Of a DNA stretch of 42,110 nt, positions 24,614 through 32,655 are shown piece by piece. The stretch is from Peptococcaceae bacterium UBA4068. GTDB lineage: Bacteria > Bacillota > Dehalobacteriia > UBA4068. A program made the position numbers and the translations under genes. The stretch is taken from assembly GCA_002382665.1 (NCBI GenBank), contig DFZA01000013.1:1-42110 (forward strand). The letters are read 5' to 3'. Within the stretch, counting starts at the first letter, position 1; each line of letters opens with the position of its first letter. The notes beneath the pieces are model-generated. The model was not told the origin of the DNA. It was given only the letters and a program-made list of their open reading frames with translations, and ran no database searches.

Positions 24614-25711
24614 TTAAACTGATTTTGGCCGGTGATAAAAAGGCATTTTGATTATCTCGGCAAGCAATTTTCGTCCGCGTACATCAACGATTACCTGCGT
24701 ACCGAGCGGCTTATAAGCTATATCAACCAGCGCCATCGCGCCGGCGTAACCCAGATAAGGAAACATGGTGCCGGAACAAACATAGCCGATCTTGCGGTCG
24801 TCAGCAAAAACTTCGCAGCCTTCGCGGGCGATGCCTTTATCAACCATTTTTAGTCCCACTCGGCATCGCAGCAGCGAATTTGCTTCCGTCAATGCCTGTT
24901 TGCCGATAAAATCTTCTTTATCAAATTTAACAAAGCAGCCCAAACCAGCCTCCAAAGGCGTAATGTCAGCGTTAATCTCATGTCCGTATAACGGCATTGC
25001 AGCCTCCATACGTAGCGTGTCGCGCGCGCCAAGGCCGCAGGGCATCAGCCCGAATTGTTCTCCCGCCGCCAAAAGATTATCCCATATTTTCGGCGCGTCG
25101 GCGGGCGAACAGTAAATTTCAAAGCCATCCTCACCGGTATAGCCGGTACGGGAAAGCAAACATGCTTTGCCTGATACTTTTGCATGCGGCTTAAACGAAT
25201 AATTGCACTCAGGTATATCTTCAGCCGCCGTCAGTTTACGCATAATATCAATAGCCTTCGGCCCTTGCAGCGCCAATTGCGCTACATAATTGGAAATGTC
25301 GCCAAGCTCGACTTCTCCGCTTAAATGGTCTGAAATCCATTGATAATCTTTTACTTTGTTGGCCGCATTGACCACGATCAGATAAAGATTATCTGTGAAT
25401 TTATATACCAGTAAGTCGTCAACTATTCCGCCGTTTTCATAGCACATAGGGCTGTAATGGACGAATCCATCAGACAAACCGCTGTAATCATTGGTCAGAA
25501 GATATTGCAGGTTGGCCAAAGCGTCTTTGCCGCTCAAAATGAATTCACCCATATGCGAGACATCGAACAATCCGGCCGCCTTACGAACAGCGTTATGCTC
25601 GGCAATCACACCGCCTGCCGCATATTGCACAGGCAACATGAAGCCCGCAAAAGCCACCATCTTACCACCGGCACGCAGGTGAGATTCGTACAATGGAGTT
25701 TTTGATTCCAT
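24614..25711 (-). CDS. gcvT: Glycine cleavage system T protein (aminomethyltransferase)
   Basis: 365 residues. It moves the methylene group from aminomethyl-GcvH to THF, making 5,10-methylene-THF and ammonia. Typical marks are GGKMVAFAGFMLPVQYAAGG near 15-35, FDVSHMGEFILSG near 49-61, the NDYSGLSDGFVHYSPMCYEN strand and GIVDDLLVYKF near 94-104. SRTGYTGEDGFEIYC near 187-201 contains the folate-site residues, and LRMEAAMPLYGHEIN follows. First gene of the operon, behind a leader of about 184 nt with a terminator. No lpd/gcvL gene is in the cluster. Confidence 0.95.
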   Translation of the reverse strand: MESKTPLYESHLRAGGKMVAFAGFMLPVQYAAGGVIAEHNAVRKAAGLFDVSHMGEFILSGKDALANLQYLLTNDYSGLSDGFVHYSPMCYENGGIVDDLLVYKFTDNLYLIVVNAANKVKDYQWISDHLSGEVELGDISNYVAQLALQGPKAIDIMRKLTAAEDIPECNYSFKPHAKVSGKACLLSRTGYTGEDGFEIYCSPADAPKIWDNLLAAGEQFGLMPCGLGARDTLRMEAAMPLYGHEINADITPLEAGLGCFVKFDKEDFIGKQALTEANSLLRCRVGLKMVDKGIAREGCEVFADDRKIGYVCSGTMFPYLGYAGAMALVDIAYKPLGTQVIVDVRGRKLLAEIIKMPFYHRPKSV

Positions 25712-25895
25712 ATACTTTAACCCTCCTCGCTAATATATTTTCCATTAATAAAGATAATATCACAAAAAGAGGCGCAGGAAGAATATAACCGTACGCCTCC
25801 GTCTGAAAGTTGCTTAATCAAAATATTACTCTTGAAATTGGTTACCAAGGCTTCAATAAGGCTTATACCTCCCTGGCAGCGCGTCACCTGTATCT
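25712..25895 (-). promoter_or_regulatory. Long leader of the gcvT operon, candidate riboswitch or attenuator
   Basis: From the predicted start near 25895 the minus-strand leader contains pairable segments CCAGGG/CCTTGG and TTGGTAACCAA, then AGAG...AAGCAACTTTCAG, then the terminator at 25763-25799 and the GGAGG site of gcvT. The AAGCAACTTTCAGACGGAGG stretch is faintly like the 3' strand of a glycine aptamer (GCAA-CUCUCAGG-GGA), but the canonical CCGAAGG-type core is not seen. Regulation by attenuation is well supported by layout; the ligand is unknown. Confidence 0.5.
25763..25799 (-). terminator. Leader terminator upstream of gcvT
   Basis: On the minus strand GAGGCG and CGCCTC pair with an inner GG/CC, followed by TTTTTG. 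It lies about 50 bp before the gcvT start and well downstream of the promoter at 25902-25930. Confidence 0.75.
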
Positions 25896-25901
25896 TATTA
25901 T

Positions 25902-25930
25902 GTTATATAATTGTTATAGATTTTCTGCAA
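25902..25930 (-). promoter_or_regulatory. Promoter of the gcv-lplA-fhs operon
   Basis: On the minus strand TTGCAG (25925-25930), a 17-bp spacer and TATAAC (25902-25907). It sits between the end of the flavoprotein gene at 25968 and the leader. Confidence 0.6.
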
Positions 25931-25967
25931 ATATCGTATCATTTTTTAAAAATAATACAAGCTTTTT

Positions 25968-26597
25968 TTAACGTATGAAACTAGTTACGACCTTTTGTTC
26001 TTTTTGAGGCAGCTCTATATTCGCCAAACGGCCTGCTTCAATCGATTTAAGCAGCCAAGCCATGTTCCTGCCTAAAACCCGCATGATTTGCATGCCCTCG
26101 GTGTCCTGGACAATTTCTTCCGGCGTATTGCCATGAGCCATATTCCAGTATTGGGATGAGACAATCGGCATCTGCGCATACATAAAATATTTATTCAGCT
26201 GCTCGAAGGCAGCCGTCGCGCCGCCGCGGCGGCAGGTTACGATGGCCGCTCCCGGCTTATAGGCAAAAATTCCGCTGCCCGCGTAAAACAAGCGATCCAA
26301 AAAAGATGTTATACCGCCGGAAGCCCCGGCAAAATGTACCGGTGAACCGAAAATGAATCCATCGGCCTGCTCGGCCTGGGCTAAGACGGTATTGACGCCG
26401 TCATCGTCAAACGAACAGCGTCCGCCGGACTTGCTGCGGCAAGATTTGCAGCCGCAGCAGCCGCGGATCGGCTGATTACCGATATGGTATATTTCCGTGG
26501 CAATCCCGGCATCTGCGATGGCTTTTGCTACTTCAGTGAGCGCCGTAAAAGTACAGCCTTGCTGATGAGGGCTGCCGTTAATCAGCAATACTTTCAT
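25968..26597 (-). CDS. NAD(P)H-dependent FMN reductase / iron-sulfur flavoprotein family
   Basis: A 209-residue flavodoxin-fold reductase. The N-terminal KVLLINGSPHQQGCTFTAL is the FMN phosphate loop, GCCGCKSCRSKSGGRC near 47-62 is a cysteine cluster typical of the multimeric flavodoxin/iron-sulfur flavoprotein group, and FIFGSPVHFAGASGGITSFL near 85-105 lines the flavin. It probably reduces a quinone or small electron acceptor. It lies 25 bp after pnp on the same strand and may be cotranscribed with it. The cysteine cluster could bind an Fe-S cluster, but the spacing differs from the classical four-cysteine motif. Confidence 0.8.
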   Translation of the reverse strand: MKVLLINGSPHQQGCTFTALTEVAKAIADAGIATEIYHIGNQPIRGCCGCKSCRSKSGGRCSFDDDGVNTVLAQAEQADGFIFGSPVHFAGASGGITSFLDRLFYAGSGIFAYKPGAAIVTCRRGGATAAFEQLNKYFMYAQMPIVSSQYWNMAHGNTPEEIVQDTEGMQIMRVLGRNMAWLLKSIEAGRLANIELPQKEQKVVTSFIR

Positions 26598-26622
26598 ATT
26601 TTAACGCCTCCCGCAAATAAGT

Positions 26623-28773
26623 TTACTCATTCAATCCCATTTCTCTCAACGCATCCTTGCGTGAAAGCTTAACTTTGCCGGTTGCCGTATCAACACCTAT
26701 GCACTTGACCCACATCATATCGCCTTCCTGGCAAACATCGGTGACTTTTTCAACCCGATTGGAGGCCAGTTGCGAGATATGAACCATGCCGTCTTTGCCG
26801 CCACCGCCCATAACGCCCGGTATAATCTCCACAAAAGCACCAAATTCCATGATTTTGACTACTTTGCCTTTGTAAATCTTACCGACTTCCGGCTCCGCCA
26901 CAATATTATTGATAATCTCCAAGGCCTTTTCGCCGGCTGCCATGTCAACGCTGGCAATAAACACTCTGCCGTCGTCTTCGATATCAATCCCGGCGCCTGT
27001 TACTTCAATGATCTTCTTAATAACCTTGCCGCCGGAACCGATAACTTCCCTGATCTTATCGGGATTAATCTGGATAGTGATAATCCGCGGCGCATAAGGG
27101 GAGAGCTCTTGGCGCGGTTCAGCGATAACATCAAGCATTTTACCAAGGATAAAGTCGCGCCCTTCTTTGGCCTGTTTTAAAGCGCGTGTGAGGATTTCTT
27201 TATCTATACCGGCTATTTTTATATCCATTTGAATGGCAGTTATACCATGAACCGTACCGGCAACTTTGAAATCCATATCGCCGAGAAAATCTTCCATGCC
27301 CTGAATATCAGTGAGAATTGTAATATCTTCGCCCTCTTTGATCAGTCCCATGGCGCAGCCGGAAACAGGTGAGGAAATTGGCACGCCGGCTTCCATCAGC
27401 GACAAAGTGCTGGCGCAAACGCTGCCCATAGAAGTTGAGCCGTTGGACTCGATAGCCTCCGAAACCAAACGCATGGCATAAGGGAATTGTTCCTCGGAAG
27501 GTATTACCGCCAGCAGCGCGCGCTCCGCCAAAGCGCCGTGACCGATTTCCCGGCGTCCGGGGCTGCGCATCGGCCGTGCTTCGCCGACGCTATAAGGCGG
27601 GAAATTATATTGATGCATATAGCGTTTGGAGTCCTCAACGCCCAGGCCATCTAATATCTGTTCCTGAGAGACAGTACCAAGCGTCAAGGCATTCAAAATC
27701 TGTGTTTGCCCTCTGGTAAACAGTGAAGAACCGTGTGCCCGCGCCAAAATCCCTACTTCGCAGGAAATCGGACGTACTTCATTGATAGCGCGGCCGTCGA
27801 TTCTGATCTTATCTTTAGCGATCAGAGAGCGCATTGTTTCTTTTTCTATTTTATACAAGACCTTGCCGATTTGTGCTACGGACTCGGGATATTCCTCGGC
27901 TAACTGTTGCTGAACATCTTCGTTTAATTCATCAATCAGCTTTTCCCGTGAAGCTTTATCAAGACGCTCCTGGGAACAGCGGTACATTAGATCCTTCATC
28001 GGCTGCGCGGCAATCTCTTTGACTTTCTTCACCAGCTCCGGATCAATTTCTTCCTCGACAAACTGCCACTTTTCTTTAGCCAAACCCATTTGCAGCGCCT
28101 CGGCTCTGAATTCCTCAATGAACTCTACTATTAATTTAATATTCTCATGGGCATACATGATGCCGTCGAGAATTAACTGCTCCGGCATTTCTTTAGCTCC
28201 GGCCTCTACCATCATCACCGCATCAGCCGTACCGGCAACAGCCAAATGCATCAAGCTTTTTTCCTCTTGATCGACTGTGGGATTCAAAACAAATTCGCCG
28301 TCCACATAACCGACAATCACACCAGCGATCGGGCCGCCAAAAGGTATTTTAGAAATATGCAGCGCGGCGGATGCGCCGATCATTGCCGTAATATCGGGAG
28401 CGTTATCGTTATCTACCGACATAACGGTGGTAATTACCTGTACGTCGTTACGCATCGATTTGGGAAACAGCGGACGCAAGGGTCTATCAATAATCCGCGA
28501 AGAAAGAACCGCTTTTTCGCTAGGGCGTCCTTCTCTTTTGATAAAACCGCCGGGAATTTTGCCGACAGCATACATTTTTTCTTCATAATCTACAGATAAC
28601 GGGAAAAAGTCAACGCCGGGCCGCTGCGTGTCGCTCATAGTCGCAGCCGCCAAAACCATAGTATCGCCATAGGACACAAAAACAGCGCCGCCTGCTTGTT
28701 TTGCCATGCGGCCTGTTTCCAGCGTTAGCAGCCGTCCGCTGACTTCAATGCTCTTTTTTAAAATTTGCACCAT
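26623..28773 (-). CDS. pnp: Polyribonucleotide nucleotidyltransferase (PNPase)
   Basis: About 716 residues. A 3'-5' phosphorolytic exoribonuclease of the RNA degradosome. Two RNase PH domains (roughly 1-215 and 310-540; GGFIKREGRPSEKAVLSSRI near 75-95, FPPYSVGEARPMRSPGRREI near 390) flank a helical linker. A KH domain follows (IREVIGSGGKVIKKIIEVTG near 560-580), then an S1 domain (GKVVKIMEFGAFVEI near 625). The S1 domain has a glycine-rich insertion, VMGGGG, before KDGMVHIS. The ATG at 28773 is chosen because the in-frame ATG at 28788 overlaps the GGAGG site. It follows rpsO in the usual order, with a terminator between. Confidence 0.95.
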   Translation of the reverse strand: MVQILKKSIEVSGRLLTLETGRMAKQAGGAVFVSYGDTMVLAAATMSDTQRPGVDFFPLSVDYEEKMYAVGKIPGGFIKREGRPSEKAVLSSRIIDRPLRPLFPKSMRNDVQVITTVMSVDNDNAPDITAMIGASAALHISKIPFGGPIAGVIVGYVDGEFVLNPTVDQEEKSLMHLAVAGTADAVMMVEAGAKEMPEQLILDGIMYAHENIKLIVEFIEEFRAEALQMGLAKEKWQFVEEEIDPELVKKVKEIAAQPMKDLMYRCSQERLDKASREKLIDELNEDVQQQLAEEYPESVAQIGKVLYKIEKETMRSLIAKDKIRIDGRAINEVRPISCEVGILARAHGSSLFTRGQTQILNALTLGTVSQEQILDGLGVEDSKRYMHQYNFPPYSVGEARPMRSPGRREIGHGALAERALLAVIPSEEQFPYAMRLVSEAIESNGSTSMGSVCASTLSLMEAGVPISSPVSGCAMGLIKEGEDITILTDIQGMEDFLGDMDFKVAGTVHGITAIQMDIKIAGIDKEILTRALKQAKEGRDFILGKMLDVIAEPRQELSPYAPRIITIQINPDKIREVIGSGGKVIKKIIEVTGAGIDIEDDGRVFIASVDMAAGEKALEIINNIVAEPEVGKIYKGKVVKIMEFGAFVEIIPGVMGGGGKDGMVHISQLASNRVEKVTDVCQEGDMMWVKCIGVDTATGKVKLSRKDALREMGLNE

Positions 28774-28989
28774 AAAATTATCCTCCATACCCTACTTATT
28801 CTTTTCATTTTTTCTTTTTTTTATTAACTTATCTTTATTCAACAAAATTATCCTATATCCTGCATTCTGGGATATCCGGTTGATAATCTAAGATACATTC
28901 TGAGTAATTTTACACGCTCTGCCAAATTCACCAGATTATTTAAAAAATTATATATTTTTTTCATCATAAGTGATCAAACCACTTCTGCG

Positions 28990-29022
28990 ACATAAAAATA
29001 ACACCCTCTAAAATGAGGGTGT
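28990..29022 (-). terminator. Terminator after rpsO
   Basis: ACACCCTC pairs with GAGGGTGT around a 6-nt loop, followed on the minus strand by TTATTTTTAT. The region 28774-28989 to its left has no gene and presumably holds the pnp promoter, which I could not place. Confidence 0.8.
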
Positions 29023-29034
29023 AAATTTTTAATT

Positions 29035-29298
29035 TTAGTGGCGTAAGCCGAGAGCATTGATAATCTTGCGATAACGGTCGATGTCTTTGCTCTTCAAATA
29101 ATTCAAAAGACCACGGCGCTGACCGACCATCTTCAAAAGACCACGACGGCTATGAAAGTCCTTTTTGTGAATTTTCAGATGCTCAGTCAAATAATTAATC
29201 TGATAACTGAGGATAGCGATTTGTACTTCCGGCGAACCGGTATCGGTCTCATGAATACGATATTTTTCAATAATTTCTTGTTTTGCTGCCGAATCCAT
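29035..29298 (-). CDS. rpsO: 30S ribosomal protein S15
   Basis: 87 residues, close to the usual 88-89. Characteristic segments are GSPEVQIAILSYQINYLTEH near 22-41, HKKDFHSRRGLLKMVGQRRG near 44-63 and LLNYLKSKDIDRY. It binds the central domain of 16S rRNA early in 30S assembly. An AGGAGGTA ribosome site precedes the ATG. It stands between truB-ribF and pnp, its standard position. Confidence 0.97.
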   Translation of the reverse strand: MDSAAKQEIIEKYRIHETDTGSPEVQIAILSYQINYLTEHLKIHKKDFHSRRGLLKMVGQRRGLLNYLKSKDIDRYRKIINALGLRH

Positions 29299-29399
29299 TA
29301 CGGTACCTCCTTTATTTATTATCCCCTTTATCCGAGAAAGCGTTGGAGCGTCGTCAAACCCAGATAAGGTTACTTGTATGAAACTTTAGCTATTATACT

Positions 29400-31241
29400 C
29401 TATTTTATCGGCTTTGGCAAGTGGCTATCGGCATTTTGTTTACTCAAAAATTCTTTAGCTGTTTCTTTATTTCTGCCGATTTCCTCTTTAAGCTGTTCGA
29501 GACTGTCAAATTTACGTTCGGGACGAATAAATTTACCAAAACAAACTTTAATATTCTCGCCGTAAAGCCTAATATCCTGATTAAAAATATGTGCCTCAAT
29601 CGACGGCTGCGGGAAATTGCCCACTGTCGGCTTATGACCGTAATTGGCTACGCCATCGTAGGTTATACCGTCGTGTTCCACACGCACGGCATATACGCCG
29701 CAGGGAATATATACCCTGTCGGTAGAAGTGTTAATATTTGCCGTCGGGAAACCCAACGTACGGCCAATTTTTTTACCGGTGACAACCTCGCCGGCCAGCG
29801 TATACCAATAACCAAGCATATAATTGGCCGCTTCCATTTCGCCGCGCGCAAGATACTCGCGAATATTGGATGAGGAAACATCACCGTAAGGCGAAGTCAC
29901 CTGATCGATGATCAGCACTTTAATGCCGCGCGATTCGCATAATTGTTTGAGCAATACAACATTTCCCTGGCCGCCGGCGCCAAAACTAAAATTATAACCG
30001 ACAACCACTGTTGATGCTTTGAGTTTGTAACAAATAATTTTATCCACAAATTGCTCTGGGGTGCAGTTCATCAGTTGCTGATCAAAAGCTAGCACCACCA
30101 CTTCATCAACGGCAAAATATTTTTTGATTAAAGCTATCTTAGCCTCCGGTGCATTAAGCAGAGGCGGTATTTTGCCTTTGATCAACGCCAACGGGTGAGG
30201 GTCAAAAGTCACCGCCGCGGTAACAGCGCCGGTTTGCCGTTTAATCCGGTAAAGCTCGCCAAACAAAGCCCGGTGTCCCAAATGCACGCCGTCAAAATTG
30301 CCGATTACCACCGCGTCATATTTTTTGGCGGCAGGCGGGTCCGCCAATACCTTAGTCATGTTCAGTATGGCACCTTCCTTAGTATCATTGTTACGTATAT
30401 TCGCTATGCCAAGTAAATCGCCGTCGCTGTTTTCCACCAGGCATAAATCCAATGGCTCAATTTTCTGCTCCAAGTATAAAGGGTTGCCATGCAGAACCTG
30501 AGTCAACTGCCGCTCGTTTACCACAAACCGCGGCCAATCAGCCAACGGATACTGCATCGGCAGCAGCCAGCCTTCTTCACCTGCGGCGATCATTGACGCC
30601 AACCGCTCCAGCGTAATTGCCTTGGCAATCTTGAATTCGCCAACCTGCAGCCTCTGTAACTGTGCCAGATGCGCGCCGCAACCGCACAGGTGTCCCAAAT
30701 CATGAGCCAGCGAACGGATATATGTGCCCTGCCCGCAGCTGACCTCAATAACAGCCTCGGCGGTTTCACTACCCGAACGGAAATCAATTAGCTCAATATC
30801 ATAAATCCGCACCCGGCGCGAAGCAACCTCAATATTTTCTTCGCCGCGCCGATAACGTTTATACAGCGGTACGCCGTCTTTTTTTAAAGCCGATACCACC
30901 GGCGGCTTTTGTTCGATTTCACCGATAAATCGCGGCAGCAATGCCTCAATATCCTCACGCTGCAAATACGCAGCGCTGACTTGTCCGACAACCGCCCCCA
31001 TGCCATCATAACTATCGGTCTCGATGCCGAAGACGACCGTGCCGCGGTAACATTTGCCGCCGCCACTGATATATTCTGCCAGCCTGGTTGCCTTGCCGAT
31101 GCACACCGGCAATACGCCGGTTGCCGCCGGATCCAGCGTTCCGCAATGGCCTGCCTTACAATGCAAAAGCCGCCTCACGGCGGCTACGACACCATGAGAA
31201 GAGATGCCGGCCTCTTTGTTGATATTAATGAAACCATCCAT
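29400..31241 (-). CDS. Fused tRNA pseudouridine-55 synthase (TruB) and riboflavin kinase/FAD synthetase (RibF)
   Basis: One uninterrupted frame of about 613 residues carries two normally separate proteins. Residues 1-290 are TruB: GFININKEAGISSHGVV, then AGHCGTLDPAATGVLPVCIG with the catalytic Asp, and GTYIRSLAHDLG. Residues from about 300 are RibF: the FAD synthetase half has VIGNFDGVHLGHR, TFDPHPLAL, VVGYNFSFGAGGQGN and SSSNIREYL; the flavokinase half has GKKIGRTLGFPTANI, GVYAVRV and RLYGENIKVCFGKFIR. The junction ILNMTKVLADPP fits the TruB end running straight into the RibF start. The ATG at 31241 has GGTGG upstream; 31256 is an alternative. Confidence 0.9.
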   Translation of the reverse strand: MDGFININKEAGISSHGVVAAVRRLLHCKAGHCGTLDPAATGVLPVCIGKATRLAEYISGGGKCYRGTVVFGIETDSYDGMGAVVGQVSAAYLQREDIEALLPRFIGEIEQKPPVVSALKKDGVPLYKRYRRGEENIEVASRRVRIYDIELIDFRSGSETAEAVIEVSCGQGTYIRSLAHDLGHLCGCGAHLAQLQRLQVGEFKIAKAITLERLASMIAAGEEGWLLPMQYPLADWPRFVVNERQLTQVLHGNPLYLEQKIEPLDLCLVENSDGDLLGIANIRNNDTKEGAILNMTKVLADPPAAKKYDAVVIGNFDGVHLGHRALFGELYRIKRQTGAVTAAVTFDPHPLALIKGKIPPLLNAPEAKIALIKKYFAVDEVVVLAFDQQLMNCTPEQFVDKIICYKLKASTVVVGYNFSFGAGGQGNVVLLKQLCESRGIKVLIIDQVTSPYGDVSSSNIREYLARGEMEAANYMLGYWYTLAGEVVTGKKIGRTLGFPTANINTSTDRVYIPCGVYAVRVEHDGITYDGVANYGHKPTVGNFPQPSIEAHIFNQDIRLYGENIKVCFGKFIRPERKFDSLEQLKEEIGRNKETAKEFLSKQNADSHLPKPIK

Positions 31242-31297
31242 AACATCTACCACCATATCCTGTTGCTTTATATGGTTTATCTAAAAAATTATTACGC

Positions 31298-32263
31298 TTA
31301 TAATAACTGAAGCGCCGCTGTTAATACCTGATCCTTGACCTGCTCCAGACTGCCCTTGACGCGGCAGCCGCTGGCCAGCAAATGACCGCCGCCGCCGAAA
31401 TGTTGCGCTAATTGATCAACGCGGTAACCGTTGCGGCAGCGCATACTCACTTTAACCAGGCCGGGGTGTTCTTCAAATAACAAGCCGATTTTAACGCCGC
31501 TCAAAGTCAGCGTATTACTGACAATATTATCGCAATCGCTGTCGCCAGCGCTGGCATTGAGCTTAGATTGATAATCAATTACCATATAACATAGCTGCCC
31601 GTCGGCCTCTATCTGCATATTATCGAAGGCTACGCGGATCATCTGCATGTTTTTCAACGAATGACTTTCAAATAACCTGATCCTGATTTGCTCTGCATCG
31701 ATATGTTTATCCAGCAAATCAGCGCCGATGCGCATAGTGCGCGGCGTAGTATTGGTATAACGGAAACACCCGGTATCGCCAACTATCGCGGTATATAGCT
31801 GGGCAGCTATGGCCGTATCGATTTCGATACCGGCCTTGGCGATCAATACCGCGGCAATCTCACCGCTAGCGGCGGCGTCGGTTTCCAGTACCATACCGTC
31901 GCCGGTAAAATCGTTGCTCAGATGATGGTCAAGACAAAAAAGCTCGGGCCGGTATTGCTCGATCAACGGCGGCAACCACTTGCCGCAGCGTTCCGGTTCA
32001 CTGCAATCGATCAACAACACAGTATGCGGTTTAATATCCAGATCAGCAGGAGTTATAAATCTCTCAATACCTTGCAGATAATCCAGATATGAAGGCACAG
32101 CGTCATCCATCACCAAACGCCAGCCTTGCGATTCCCCGCTAAAGGCTCTATCCAAAGCCAGCATAGCGCCTATACAATCCGGATCAGGGTTGATATGGCC
32201 GCAGACAATAATCTCACGGCCCTCACGGAGTTTATCAATCAATACTCCGTAATCACTTTTCAT
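31298..32263 (-). CDS. nrnA: DHH/DHHA1 phosphoesterase, NrnA-like oligoribonuclease/pAp phosphatase
   Basis: A 321-residue Mn-dependent phosphoesterase that degrades nano-RNAs and/or pAp. Motif I is GHINPDPDCIGAMLALD near 22-38 (usually HxxPDGD; here Pro replaces the Gly but both Asp remain). DCSEPERCG lies near 86, the DHH motif is FCLDHHLSND near 112-121, and the DHHA1 domain ends HFGGGGHLLASGC near 290-302. It sits between rbfA and truB as in other Firmicutes, and overlaps the end of rbfA by 11 bp. Confidence 0.92.
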   Translation of the reverse strand: MKSDYGVLIDKLREGREIIVCGHINPDPDCIGAMLALDRAFSGESQGWRLVMDDAVPSYLDYLQGIERFITPADLDIKPHTVLLIDCSEPERCGKWLPPLIEQYRPELFCLDHHLSNDFTGDGMVLETDAAASGEIAAVLIAKAGIEIDTAIAAQLYTAIVGDTGCFRYTNTTPRTMRIGADLLDKHIDAEQIRIRLFESHSLKNMQMIRVAFDNMQIEADGQLCYMVIDYQSKLNASAGDSDCDNIVSNTLTLSGVKIGLLFEEHPGLVKVSMRCRNGYRVDQLAQHFGGGGHLLASGCRVKGSLEQVKDQVLTAALQLL

Positions 32264-32654
32264 ACTTGTTTTCCTCTTCCGGCGGACGCAAGGCGGCCCT
32301 GGCCTTGTCGGCCTCTATTTGTTTATCTATCATACTGATCATCTTAACTCCGTAGGCAATCGAATTATCGATATGGAAATACAGTTCGGGTATTTGCCGC
32401 ATCTTCATCCGCTGCCCTAACAAATGACGAATATAACCTTTGGAATTATCCAAAGCCGCCGCGATTAAATTAATATCATTTTCTTTTCCCGGCGGTGGGC
32501 TGATATAAATCCGTGCTGAGCTGAAATCGGGAGAAGCGTCAACAGCCAATACCGATACCAGTTCCAGTTCGGGATTTTTCAGATCTCTGCTGATGATCTG
32601 CGCCACTTGTTTTTGGATTTCTCCGGCCAGACGGCCGCTTCTGTAACGAGCCAT
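32253..32654 (-). CDS. rbfA: 30S ribosome-binding factor A
   Basis: A 133-residue KH-like assembly factor for the 30S subunit, acting on helix 1 of 16S rRNA. It begins RYRSGRLAGEIQKQVAQIIS, has DLKNPELELVSVLAVDASPD near 25-44 and ARIYISPPPG, and ends with the RIPELYFHIDNSIAYG-like segment QIPELYFHIDNSIAYGVKM near 87-105. A charged C-terminal tail follows. It starts 2 bp after infB stops. Confidence 0.95.
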   Translation of the reverse strand: MARYRSGRLAGEIQKQVAQIISRDLKNPELELVSVLAVDASPDFSSARIYISPPPGKENDINLIAAALDNSKGYIRHLLGQRMKMRQIPELYFHIDNSIAYGVKMISMIDKQIEADKARAALRPPEEENKYEK

Positions 32655-32655
32655 T

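Noticed and set aside
25801..25895. SAM-I riboswitch in the gcvT leader
   Set aside because: A stretch reading GGGA...GCC...TGAAGCC..GGTAACC looks superficially like the SAM-I core, but the P1 stem, the kink-turn and the second half of the aptamer are missing, and the gene context does not fit.
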